64,000 nt of DNA from Verrucomicrobium sp. (lineage in GTDB: Bacteria; Verrucomicrobiota; Verrucomicrobiia; Methylacidiphilales; UBA1321), in contig JAFIGT010000030.1 in the NCBI GenBank assembly GCA_017849585.1, forward strand, positions 155,620-219,619, given 5' to 3'. The translations under genes were made by a program, and so were the position numbers. The stretch's first letter is position 1, and each line of letters begins with the position of its first letter. Below, one piece after another: positions 43,513 through 51,477 of the stretch. The notes under the pieces were generated by a model. That model was given only the letters and a program-made list of their open reading frames with translations. It was not told the DNA's origin and did not search any database.

Positions 43513-44373
43513 ATGAAAATCTTTGCTCTCTGCGTCGTCAAAAATGAAGGCGACATCATTGAAGAATGTCTCCGATCCGCGTCCCTCTGGGCCGACCGCA
43601 TTTTCGTCTACGATGGTCAAAGCACCGACGACACCTGGGAAAAAGTCGTCGCCATGCAAAACGAGAAAATCGTGCCATGGCGTCAAAATGGCAAGGTCTT
43701 CCAGGAATCACTCCGTGCGGAAATCTTCAACGCCTATCGCCACGAAGCCGCGGAGGGCGACTGGTGGTGCTCTCTCGATGCCGACGAGTTTTATATTCAT
43801 GATCCCCGCGCATTTCTCACCGCCATCCCGGCGTGGCAGCACGTGGTGTGGGGCGTCGCGGTCGAATATTACCTCACCCATGGGGACATCGCCCAACTCG
43901 ACTTCACCCTCCCCATGCGCGAATTGCTGAACTCCATTCGCTACTATCGCGCCGAAAATGCCGAGCCCCGCTTCTTCCGCTATCGCCCCGATATGATCTG
44001 GAGTGAAAACGACGGCTGGCCTCGTCACATGGGCATCCCCGCGAAAGAACGCATCCTTTTCAAGCACTACAAATACCGCTCCCCGACACAAGTCCAGCTC
44101 CGCATCGACACCCGGCTCAGTAGCCAGAAACGTGGTTACGTCGTACGTCCCCAGTATACGTCCACCCATTGGGAACAGGAAATCACCGACACCGCAGACC
44201 TTGATTTTGATGCGCAAGATGGTCACTACCGCTTGCGCGAAGACCGGTTGCCGCAGCATCTTCAGCCCTTGGCCCACACCCTGATCAAGCGATTCCTGCA
44301 CGGCACCGGTATCTGGCCCGCCCTCGCGCTGAATTTGACCATGGACAGCTCGCTTTCCTTGTTCTTAACTTGA
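43513..44373 (+). CDS. GT2-like glycosyltransferase, tandem copy B
   Basis: Start at ATG 43513, which aligns exactly with copy A; an in-frame GTG further upstream would run into copy A. The 286-residue protein is near-identical to copy A over the first 80 residues ('MKIFALCVVKNEGDIIEECL', 'WWCSLDADEFYIHDP'). It diverges more in the middle, and its tail is longer by about 18 residues ('LNLTMDSSLSLFLT'). This is a recent tandem duplication with drift in the acceptor-binding half. The riboflavin synthase ATG follows after only 3 bp. Confidence 0.82.
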   Translation: MKIFALCVVKNEGDIIEECLRSASLWADRIFVYDGQSTDDTWEKVVAMQNEKIVPWRQNGKVFQESLRAEIFNAYRHEAAEGDWWCSLDADEFYIHDPRAFLTAIPAWQHVVWGVAVEYYLTHGDIAQLDFTLPMRELLNSIRYYRAENAEPRFFRYRPDMIWSENDGWPRHMGIPAKERILFKHYKYRSPTQVQLRIDTRLSSQKRGYVVRPQYTSTHWEQEITDTADLDFDAQDGHYRLREDRLPQHLQPLAHTLIKRFLHGTGIWPALALNLTMDSSLSLFLT

Positions 44374-44376
44374 AGG

Positions 44377-44973
44377 ATGTTTAGCGGAATTGTCGAAGGA
44401 ACGGGCAGCGTCATCCAACGCGAACCCACCGAACAATCGGTTCGGTTTGTCATCGATGCAGGCGCGATTGCGCAAGGCATCAAACTCGGCGACAGCGTGG
44501 CCAATAACGGCTGCTGCCTCACCGTGGTCGATATTCAGGGCTCCCTCCTCTCGTTCGACCTGCTCAACGAAACGCTCGAGTGCACCAACCTCAAGCATCT
44601 CCAGCCCGGCAGCATCGTCAACCTCGAGCGCTCCCTCTGCGTCGGCGACCGCATCGGCGGCCACTTCGTCACCGGGCATATCGATTGCACCGGCCGCGTC
44701 CTGCGCTTTGACCAGATCGGCAAGGACTACGAAATCGAAGTGATGATTGATCCGCGCCAAGCCATCTATCTTGTGCCGAAAGGCTCCATCGCCCTCGACG
44801 GCATCAGCCTCACCGTCGGCAAAGTCACCAAAACCTCCCTCACCGTCTGGATCATTCCGCACACGCGCGACGTCACCAATCTCCACACCCGCGCCCCCGG
44901 CAGCGAAGTGAACCTCGAGTTCGACATGCTCGCCAAGTACACCGAGAAAATCCTCACTTACAAGCGCGACTAG
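44377..44973 (+). CDS. ribE: Riboflavin synthase alpha subunit
   Basis: The 198-residue protein is two lumazine-binding barrels. Domain 1 is 'MFSGIVEGTGSVIQ...' with 'VANNGCCLTVVD', and domain 2 has 'FVTGHIDCTGRVL' and 'ALDGISLTVGKV'. The C-terminal trimerisation helix is 'LEFDMLAKYTEKI'. It dismutates two 6,7-dimethyl-8-ribityllumazine to riboflavin. GAAGG sits directly before the ATG, within the end of the preceding GT2 gene, so it is translationally linked to the glycan cluster without obvious functional reason. Confidence 0.93.
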   Translation: MFSGIVEGTGSVIQREPTEQSVRFVIDAGAIAQGIKLGDSVANNGCCLTVVDIQGSLLSFDLLNETLECTNLKHLQPGSIVNLERSLCVGDRIGGHFVTGHIDCTGRVLRFDQIGKDYEIEVMIDPRQAIYLVPKGSIALDGISLTVGKVTKTSLTVWIIPHTRDVTNLHTRAPGSEVNLEFDMLAKYTEKILTYKRD

Positions 44974-44994
44974 CGCCCAGCGGTGCGGCGAACA

Positions 44995-45771
44995 TCACTC
45001 CCGCACCGCCACCGCATACGCATTCCACGTCTTCCGCGTTGGTTTCCGGCCCGTCATCCACTCGCCGAATTCCACCACGCGGAATCCATGGGCCGCGCTC
45101 AGCGCTTCGATTTCCACCCGGAATAAATACCGCATCCAGTGATCTTCCGTCGTGTGCGTCACCCGGCCCGGGCCCTTCGGTTGGAATCGAAAATCATAAT
45201 GCACGCGTACCAGATTGCGCTTCGGGAAGACCGCCGGAGTCGCCTCGCGCACCAATTCTCCCGCCTCCATCGCGCAACGCTTCACGCGCGGGCCGGGCGG
45301 GTCCTGCTGCACGCCGGGGCCATACCAGAAATCAAAGACGAAATGGCCTCCGGGCCTCACCTGTTGCGCGGCGGTTCGAAATGCCGCCTGCAGATCACGC
45401 ATCCGCGTTTGATAACTCAGTACATGAAACAGCATCGCCACCACGTCGAACCGACGCTTCAGGCGCAAGGTCCGCAAGTCCGATCTCCGAAACGTCACGC
45501 GTGATGCGAGCTCCGGTTTCCACTCTCTCTTTTTGATCCGGGCCCGACGCAACATCGCCGCACTGAAATCCACACCGACGACACGTTGGCAGTGCCGCGC
45601 CAACTCTTTCGTATACGCGCCCGTGCCGCAGCCCAGCTCCAGAATCGATTCGAAATTCGCCCCGTGTTTCTTCAACCGCTGCAGGACAAACTCCGCCTCC
45701 CGGCCATACGCTTTATTCCGGTACAGCGCGTCGTAATAGTCCGCGCTATGAGTGAAAACTTTCAGGCCCAT
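44995..45771 (-). CDS. SAM-dependent methyltransferase (class I)
   Basis: Start at ATG 45771 ('MGLKVFTHSADYYDALYRNK'). The long frame upstream is just the reading of the aminotransferase gene in another phase. The 258-residue protein has motif I 'ILELGCGTGAYTKELA', motif post-I 'VVGVDFSAAML', motif II near 'RRFDVVAMLFHVLSY' and motif III 'VRPGGHFVFDFWYGPGV'. It resembles N,N- or O-methyltransferases of sugar-nucleotide pathways. It overlaps the DegT aminotransferase gene by 10 nt, consistent with acting on the aminated sugar. Confidence 0.86.
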   Translation of the reverse strand: MGLKVFTHSADYYDALYRNKAYGREAEFVLQRLKKHGANFESILELGCGTGAYTKELARHCQRVVGVDFSAAMLRRARIKKREWKPELASRVTFRRSDLRTLRLKRRFDVVAMLFHVLSYQTRMRDLQAAFRTAAQQVRPGGHFVFDFWYGPGVQQDPPGPRVKRCAMEAGELVREATPAVFPKRNLVRVHYDFRFQPKGPGRVTHTTEDHWMRYLFRVEIEALSAAHGFRVVEFGEWMTGRKPTRKTWNAYAVAVRE

Positions 45772-46883
45772 AGAGAGCGCACCGCGTCGGCGGTGATCAG
45801 CAATTGCTCCTCGGTCAGCGCCAAGCCGCTCGGGAGATAAAATCCCCGCCGCGCGAGCAATTCCGCGTTGGGATGACTTTCTCCGTGAAACAACCCCCGC
45901 TTGGTGAACGCCGGTTGTTGGTGCATCGGCCAGAAAAAGGGACGCGTGCCGACTCCCTTTGCCGCCAGTTTTTGCATCGCCTCTTCCGCCGTCAATCCGG
46001 CGCTCTCCGTCAGCACCAATCCATAAACCCAATAAAGATTCTCCGCCGTGGCGGTGCGCTCGAGCGGCAACTGAACCTGGGGCAATCCCGCCAGCAATTC
46101 GGTGTAGCGGCGGCCGATCTGCCGCTTCTTCGCGATCGATTCCTCCCAACGCTCGCTCTGGGCCAGACCGACTGCGGCATTCAGATTGGAAAGTCGAAAG
46201 TTCCAGCCCAACTCCTCATGCATGAAACGTTGCGTCTTCCCAAAGCAAAGATTGCGCAAACTCCGCGCCCGCTCGGCCAGCCGATCATCATCCGTCAGCA
46301 CCATTCCGCCTTCGCCGGCGGTAATCAATTTGTTCGGATAAAAACTCAAGGTACTGATTTCGCCAAAGCTGCCGCACGGTTTTCCGGATTCCGTTTGTCC
46401 CAGCGCCTCGGCCGCATCCTCGATAATCTTCAGACCGTATTTCCGCGCCAGCGCGAGCACCGGATTCATCTCCACCGGAAGCCCGTAAAGGTGCACCACC
46501 AGAATGGCTCGCGTGCGGCTGGTGATCCGGGATTCGATCTCGTCCACGCGCAAATTCCACGTGCTCAAATCGGAATCGATCAGGACCGGAGTCGCTCCCG
46601 CCCGCACAATGGCCGCCGCGCAGGAGATAATGGTAAACGTGGGCAGAATGACTTCATCGCCTGGACCGAGGTCGAGACAAGCGATCGCGACCTCCAATGC
46701 GGCCGATCCATTGCAAACGGCGATGCCGTGGCGTCGTCCCGTTTTCCGTGCCATCGCCTCCTCAAACTTGGAAACAAACGGGCCTTCCGAGGAAATCCAC
46801 CCACTCTCGATGCACTCGCGTAAATACGCTTTTTCGTTTCCAGTCAGACGCGGCTCGTTTACCGGAATGAAGGGCGTGCTCAT
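45762..46883 (-). CDS. DegT/DnrJ/EryC1-family sugar aminotransferase
   Basis: The 373-residue fold-type I PLP enzyme has 'FIPVNEPRLTGNEKAYLREC', 'GRRHGIAVCNGSAALEVAIA' and 'PTFTIISCAAAIV'. The Asp of the PLP pyridine site is in 'KIIEDAAEALGQ' and the Schiff-base Lys in 'SFYPNKLITAGEGGM'. It resembles perosamine-synthase-like enzymes that aminate nucleotide-bound 4-keto sugars. It is flanked by a cupin (4-nt overlap) and a methyltransferase (10-nt overlap), giving a compact amino-sugar module, probably for surface polysaccharide. Confidence 0.9.
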   Translation of the reverse strand: MSTPFIPVNEPRLTGNEKAYLRECIESGWISSEGPFVSKFEEAMARKTGRRHGIAVCNGSAALEVAIACLDLGPGDEVILPTFTIISCAAAIVRAGATPVLIDSDLSTWNLRVDEIESRITSRTRAILVVHLYGLPVEMNPVLALARKYGLKIIEDAAEALGQTESGKPCGSFGEISTLSFYPNKLITAGEGGMVLTDDDRLAERARSLRNLCFGKTQRFMHEELGWNFRLSNLNAAVGLAQSERWEESIAKKRQIGRRYTELLAGLPQVQLPLERTATAENLYWVYGLVLTESAGLTAEEAMQKLAAKGVGTRPFFWPMHQQPAFTKRGLFHGESHPNAELLARRGFYLPSGLALTEEQLLITADAVRSLWA

Positions 46884-47338
46884 GAAACTCTTAGTGGACC
46901 GGGCCGGGAATGCGTGAACCGCACCTTTTCTTCCTCCCCAGTGTAAGGCCCCTGCTTCACTTCCACCATCTCCAGATCCTCCAACACCTCAAACCCGTGC
47001 GCACCCTGCGCCAGGAGAATGATATCGCCATCGGCAAGAATCCGGCTCTCCAGATAACTCTGGTCGTCCCGATAGAAATCCACCCGCAGCTTACCGCGCT
47101 TGATAATCAACACTTCCTGCGTCAACTCCACGTGGCATTTCCTCGGAACGTGATAATGAGCATCGATCACCTTTCCGGGAGGATGCTTGATGTACGCCAG
47201 TTGCTGGGAGAAATCGGGTGTCGTGAAAAAATGAATGCCCGGTGCATTGAACTGCGAGCGGACGATGATGGCCAGCACCTTGTCTTGATGCCGAATCTCT
47301 TCCACAAACTTTGAATTGTCAGGCGGGATGTCACTCAT
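46880..47338 (-). CDS. Cupin-domain protein
   Basis: The 152-residue protein is a single beta-barrel. 'HPPGKVIDAHYHVPRKC' has H-x-H with a following conserved region, 'EVLIIKRGKLRVDFYRDD' is the central strand pair, and 'GDIILLAQGAHGFEVLEDL' is the second cupin motif. Such cupins accompany DegT aminotransferases in sugar-modification operons and may act as isomerases or binding proteins. It is the first gene of the cupin-DegT-methyltransferase operon. Confidence 0.75.
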   Translation of the reverse strand: MSDIPPDNSKFVEEIRHQDKVLAIIVRSQFNAPGIHFFTTPDFSQQLAYIKHPPGKVIDAHYHVPRKCHVELTQEVLIIKRGKLRVDFYRDDQSYLESRILADGDIILLAQGAHGFEVLEDLEMVEVKQGPYTGEEEKVRFTHSRPGPLRVS

Positions 47339-47474
47339 CTATTGGTACTTCATTGAAAAGGTCAGTGAGTTTACTTCCTTTGCAATTAGACACTAGACTG
47401 AAGTGCTTTTGCAAGGTTTGTCATCAGCCGACGCCTCACCATGTACACACCAGTGCGCTTCCAGCAGGATGTGT

Positions 47475-48497
47475 TCAGGAGGAAATCGATTGCCGCTTGC
47501 AAATCTCCGTGCATTGGCCGCATTGCACGCATTGGTAGGAAGAGAGTCGCAATGTTTTGGCTGTGTCCGATGGCTCGATCGCCTGCACGGGACAATGCTT
47601 CACACAACGCTCGCACTGGACGCAGGTCTCCGCATTAATCTCCCGGCGCCAGAAACCCACTGCGGCCAGTGCCCCCAATAAAACTCCGTAAGGGCAGACG
47701 TAGCGGCAAAACACGCGCGGGATAAACCAACCGGCAATCAACGACGCCACCAGGATCGACCACGCCAGACCACTCCCGGCCAGAATCCACTTGGGTTCGG
47801 CATAGCCGCCCGTCACGAGCGCGATCACTTTCTGCGTCCAGGCGTGTCCCTGAAAATAGAGCGGCTTGTACGGGTCCAGTTGACACGGCAGAAAGCCGAA
47901 CCCGAACCAGACCACGCCGACTGTCGCCACCAGCAACAGCACTGGCAGTACAAGCAACGTCCGGTGCAGCCACGATGGCAGTGGCCTAACCTCCCGGCGC
48001 GACAACAACTGCTGCACCGCGCCCAACGGACAAACCGTTCCACAGAAAATGCGTCCGCTCGCCAGCGCCATCACCAGCGGCACGAGAAAAAGCACCAACG
48101 TCGCCAGTCCGACCAATTCCGGATGCGCGACGCCCAGCAGCACATTCGCCGTCGCACCCACAGGACAAATGCAACCACCCCGGATAAAACCCAAATAGAG
48201 CAGCGCCAACGCCAGTTGCGCGGTGATCCAGCGCGCCGGGCGATGAGTACGCACCAGCCAAACACCGCTCACGAGCAACGCGGCCACTACCGCCACATCG
48301 GCATAGAACCAGGTCCGCGCGGGAGAGGGATATTCCTGCGGGATGTATTGATCCCGGTGCGCCTGGATTTCCGGCCCGGTCGCTTTTCCGGGGTCGAATG
48401 CCTCGCCGTCGGATGCCATCATCCCGGTTCCCATCAAGCCCCATAAAAGCAGCACCACCAGAATCCACGGCTTGGCCGCAAAGTCGGACAACGTCAC
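47475..48497 (-). CDS. NapH/NosR/CcoG-type membrane ferredoxin protein
   Basis: GTG 48497 overlaps the previous stop as GTGA and has GGAGG just upstream; 340 residues, with an N-terminal hydrophobic segment and four or five more spans. C-x3-C-P motifs typical of NosR/NapH are 'RIFCGTVCPLGAVQ' and 'VFCRYVCPYGVLLG', with a related 'GGCICPVGATANVL'. The C-terminus has two ferredoxin-type sites, 'CVQCERCVKHCP' and 'CVQCGQCTEIC'; the second ends in Lys-Arg rather than Cys-Pro. It should pass quinol-derived electrons across the membrane. It is the last gene of a four-gene operon with a Tat ferredoxin, PhnD-like protein and beta-propeller. Confidence 0.82.
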   Translation of the reverse strand: MTLSDFAAKPWILVVLLLWGLMGTGMMASDGEAFDPGKATGPEIQAHRDQYIPQEYPSPARTWFYADVAVVAALLVSGVWLVRTHRPARWITAQLALALLYLGFIRGGCICPVGATANVLLGVAHPELVGLATLVLFLVPLVMALASGRIFCGTVCPLGAVQQLLSRREVRPLPSWLHRTLLVLPVLLLVATVGVVWFGFGFLPCQLDPYKPLYFQGHAWTQKVIALVTGGYAEPKWILAGSGLAWSILVASLIAGWFIPRVFCRYVCPYGVLLGALAAVGFWRREINAETCVQCERCVKHCPVQAIEPSDTAKTLRLSSYQCVQCGQCTEICKRQSISS

Positions 48498-49099
48498 GTC
48501 ACCTCCGGCATGTATTCGCCGCGAAAATCGTCGATCGGATACAACGGAACCCGCTCCACCGCATGACTCGGGCACGCACGCGCGATGGCGCATTCATTGC
48601 AGCCCAGACAAAGGTCTGGCCGGATAACGAGGAACATCGACTGGCTGCCATGCGCATTGCATTGCTTCGCACACTGGGCACAGCCGGTGCAACGGTCGGC
48701 ATCGATGGAGTAAAGATACGCCCCGTCGAGTCCACCGAAGAAGTGGTTGCGCTGCACCGCCCCGTGCGGACAGATCAGTTTGGTCGTCGTGGCGATGAGC
48801 GCGCTTGGCGTTTTCAAGTCGCACAGATGTCCGTAGCAGGCCACGCAATTGGAACATTTTTTCTGATCGTTGACCGCCTTCACGGCCGACGGTCCACGCA
48901 CGCACGCCGTTTCGCACAGACCGCAGTAGGTGCACGCTTCCGGATTGATCTGCCACCCGTAACGATGCGGTGGCTGAATGAATTCCGCATCGGCGCGGCC
49001 ACCCAGACAAACCCGGGCCGCCACTCCGGCCAGCGCCGTGATGCCGAGCACGCGGCCCAGCGTCATAAGGAATTGGCGGCGTGTCGGGCTTGGTTTCAT
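48494..49099 (-). CDS. Tat-exported polyferredoxin (NapG-like)
   Basis: ATG 49099 was chosen because it overlaps the previous stop (ATGA) and gives a proper Tat leader, 'TRRQFLMTLGRVLGITAL'; 201 residues. The mature part has four 4Fe-4S-type clusters of cysteines: 'CTYCGLCETACVRG', 'CSNCVACYGHLC', 'CTGCAQCAKQCNAHG' and 'CLGCNECAIARACP'. This matches NapG/NosG-type periplasmic ferredoxins that accept electrons from a NapH-like membrane partner, here the next gene (4-nt overlap). It implies a periplasmic electron-transfer route. Confidence 0.85.
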   Translation of the reverse strand: MKPSPTRRQFLMTLGRVLGITALAGVAARVCLGGRADAEFIQPPHRYGWQINPEACTYCGLCETACVRGPSAVKAVNDQKKCSNCVACYGHLCDLKTPSALIATTTKLICPHGAVQRNHFFGGLDGAYLYSIDADRCTGCAQCAKQCNAHGSQSMFLVIRPDLCLGCNECAIARACPSHAVERVPLYPIDDFRGEYMPEVT

Positions 49100-50010
49100 G
49101 GTGTGGCTCGCGGGATTTTCCATGAAACTGCTTCAACGAAGCCACCGCCGCACATCGACTTCGGCAGCGATTGGGTAGAAAGCTCAATGAGCGCGCGTTG
49201 CAACCGCCAGGCGTCGTCGCGCGTGACGCGCTTGAGATCGACCATAAAACTGGTGAGCGGAATTTTCTCCGTCTGCCCGATCACACGCCACGCCTCCGGG
49301 GTGGTCACATCAACCGCGCAATCGGCCGTCAGCGCGTAGTTACTGATCACCGCCACATCCGCTTCGCCCTTCATCAACAAGTCGAGACATTCGAGACAGC
49401 TCGCCCTTTCGATCCACTTGTCCGCCGCGATCTTGAGCCCTTCGCGCTGAAAGAGGGCGAGCGCACCCTGATGTTTTTCGTAGGCATCCGTCTGGCCATA
49501 GGCCACGCGGCGACCGGAAATATCGGCCATCTTTTTGATCGGTGAATTCTTCGGCACGATCACAACTCCCCAGAGGCTGGTGTTGCGCTCGAAATCCTGC
49601 AAATCCGCCACGCGCACCATCTGCGTGCTGCGCCCTTCGGGTCGGTGAAAGACGAGCCATGGCTTGGTAAGCACCGCATCGTATTTTCCGGCCACGAACG
49701 CCTTGTCCAGATCGTAAGGCTCAATCATGTAAACGAATTGCAGCTCGATGTTGTACCGCTCCTTCAACGCGCGGAGGAACTCGGCATACTGCCGCGTGGC
49801 GATGTGCTCAATGCACTTGCAGGAACTGTCCTTGCAGTAGATGTCGTTGACCCCGACGACCAGCTTCAGCGGAGCCTTGCCGATCTTCGGTTGCTCGCCG
49901 CCCTGCAGGCGCAGCGCCGTTTCCTTTTCAGTCAGCGAAGCCGCCAGCATGGTGCCGCCAGCCAGCAATCCGGCGACCCAATACAAAATGGCGGCTTTAA
50001 TCCGGTTCAT
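49096..50010 (-). CDS. PhnD/SsuA-type periplasmic binding protein, cysteine-rich
   Basis: The 304-residue protein has an N-terminal signal or anchor (about residues 8-25). A phosphonate/transferrin-type binding fold follows ('YDAVLTKPWLVFHR', 'LWGVVIVPKNSPIKKMADIS', 'RVAYGQTDAYEKHQGALALF'). It carries an unusual 'YCKDSSCKCIEHI' cluster and 'ERASCLECLDLLMKG', plus a late Cys in 'SMCGGGF'; typical PhnD proteins lack these. No ABC permease or ATPase is next to it. Instead it is co-transcribed with a beta-propeller and two ferredoxin proteins. It may bind a metal or oxyanion for reduction, which is inference. Confidence 0.75.
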   Translation of the reverse strand: MNRIKAAILYWVAGLLAGGTMLAASLTEKETALRLQGGEQPKIGKAPLKLVVGVNDIYCKDSSCKCIEHIATRQYAEFLRALKERYNIELQFVYMIEPYDLDKAFVAGKYDAVLTKPWLVFHRPEGRSTQMVRVADLQDFERNTSLWGVVIVPKNSPIKKMADISGRRVAYGQTDAYEKHQGALALFQREGLKIAADKWIERASCLECLDLLMKGEADVAVISNYALTADCAVDVTTPEAWRVIGQTEKIPLTSFMVDLKRVTRDDAWRLQRALIELSTQSLPKSMCGGGFVEAVSWKIPRATP

Positions 50011-50017
50011 GCTTCAA

Positions 50018-50962
50018 CTAGGTTTTCGGCACGTATTGCAACACGAAGCGCTCGCTGGAATTCACGCCGAGGTAAACCCGCCCCTGCGTATCCACCACGA
50101 CCGAAACCTGATTGCACCCCTTCACCAATTCCTGCAGATCCTTGAAGGCAAAAAGCATCTTGCCGGTGGGCGAGTAGATCTTTACCCGCGACGGATCTTT
50201 TTCCACCACGACGAGATTGCTATCCGGCAGGACGGCGGCGCTGACCGGATTACAGCAGCCCTGAAAATCTTCCAGATCGCTTCCCCGCTTGCCAAAGGAA
50301 CCACGCAGATTGCCCTGCGCGCTGTAGCGCTCGAGCTTGAACGCCCCGAGGTTGGCGATCAGCACTTCGCCCGTCTTCGGGTCGATGGCGAAATCGAGGA
50401 TGCCACAACACAGACGCAAATCCTTGCCGATGGTGTCGATCCCCTTGCCGGTCTTCGCATCGAACACGCGAACTAGATGGGTGCCACCAAAGTCGGAGAC
50501 ATAGATTTTTCCATCCACCACCTTGGCGTTGATGACGTCCTTGAGATTATCCAGCTCCAGATCGCCGATCAACGTACCGTCCCACGAATACGTCTTGCAG
50601 AGCGCGCCAATGGGAATCTCGCGCTTGTACTTGCGCCCATTATATTCCATGTCCTTCGTTTCGACCTTGCGTGAAAAGACGTAAATCGTCTCGCCCTCCA
50701 CCGCCACAGCGGTGACGCGATCGAAACCGGAATCAAAACTGCGCTCGCTCTGCTCCTTGGCCGGATCGTAGATAAAGATTTTGTTGCCCGCCGCGACAAC
50801 GAGAAAATCGTCCTTGCCCACGGCCAGCGACGAGACTTTCGGCAGTCGATCCGTCTTGCCGAAAGACAAGCCCGGCGCATATTCCGGCGCATCGGCCGCA
50901 TGGGTGACCGTCGCTTGAACGAGGCAGGCCGCAAAGGCCGCCAGACACAGAATCCGTTTCAT
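50018..50962 (-). CDS. Exported NHL-like beta-propeller with paired cysteines
   Basis: The 314-residue protein has a signal peptide ('LVQATVTHAADAP') and repeated four-stranded blade sequences ('VSSLAVGKDDFLVVAAGNKI', 'VVDGKIYVSDFGGTHLVRVF', 'VVVDTQGRVYLGVNSS'). Blades carry a conserved Cys motif, 'LRLCCGILDF', 'FQGCCNPVSA' and 'VKGCNQVSVV', so vicinal cysteines line one face. An AGGGGAGGGG Shine-Dalgarno precedes the ATG. It heads the four-gene redox operon, with a 7-bp gap to the PhnD-like gene. It could be the catalytic or metal-binding partner. I recognise no named family. Confidence 0.72.
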   Translation of the reverse strand: MKRILCLAAFAACLVQATVTHAADAPEYAPGLSFGKTDRLPKVSSLAVGKDDFLVVAAGNKIFIYDPAKEQSERSFDSGFDRVTAVAVEGETIYVFSRKVETKDMEYNGRKYKREIPIGALCKTYSWDGTLIGDLELDNLKDVINAKVVDGKIYVSDFGGTHLVRVFDAKTGKGIDTIGKDLRLCCGILDFAIDPKTGEVLIANLGAFKLERYSAQGNLRGSFGKRGSDLEDFQGCCNPVSAAVLPDSNLVVVEKDPSRVKIYSPTGKMLFAFKDLQELVKGCNQVSVVVDTQGRVYLGVNSSERFVLQYVPKT

Positions 50963-51477
50963 CTCTTCCCCTCCCCTTGTAGATGTAAATGTGTGCTAAG
51001 CCGTGACTGAAAATCCACCCACCAGCCACGGAATGGCTACTGATTGATTAGTTATGAGCCTGATTAAGAAGCCTCAAGTTGTCAATTTCTAATGATCCTC
51101 ACCGCGTCTGGGTGTCCCTTTTCTCATAAAAGCCGAAAAATATCGCACACGTAGCTCATATAGCTCACCTAACGCAAACGCTCTCGGCCATTCTGTGCTT
51201 AAATACCCGCATGCCCACATCGTGCGAATATGACGACTTCCGCACCAAGCCCTGCACAGGACTTGCCGCCCGACTTGGGCGGATCAAGGACTTACAGAAA
51301 GTGAAGCCGTTGGGAGCGGTTGGGAGCCACATCACAAATTCTCCCGTCAGAGTCTTTACCCCGCCCTTGACATTCGACAGGGGCATGGTGAGGTGGTCGA
51401 TACAACAAATCGCGGAATTTCCTCCCGTTGATTCGTTGTATCGAGAGAAACAAACCGAAAAACGTCTCCCCCGCGCA
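50963..51477. other. Intergenic region between the redox operon and the Ser/Thr kinase
   Basis: This 515-bp region holds the divergent promoters. An ATG at 51211 opens a frame that runs into the kinase, but its first 89 residues look non-coding and Cys/Arg/Pro-mixed. I place the kinase start at 51478. A GTTGGGAGC direct repeat occurs near 51308-51325. No RNA gene recognised. Confidence 0.4.
51049..51077 (-). promoter_or_regulatory. Candidate promoter of the four-gene redox operon
   Basis: On the minus strand, TTGAGG (51072-51077) and TAACTA (51049-51054) are separated by 17 bp. This would give a leader of about 80 nt before the beta-propeller ATG at 50962. Match to consensus is moderate. Confidence 0.3.

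Noticed and set aside
45772..46149. Longer start for the methyltransferase
   Set aside because: The extra residues are the aminotransferase gene read in another phase; the class I fold begins just after 'MGLKVF'.
51211..51477. N-terminal extension of the kinase from ATG 51211
   Set aside because: The 89 added residues lack any domain-like pattern and coding bias; ATG 51478 gives a normal kinase N-terminus. Not fully excluded.
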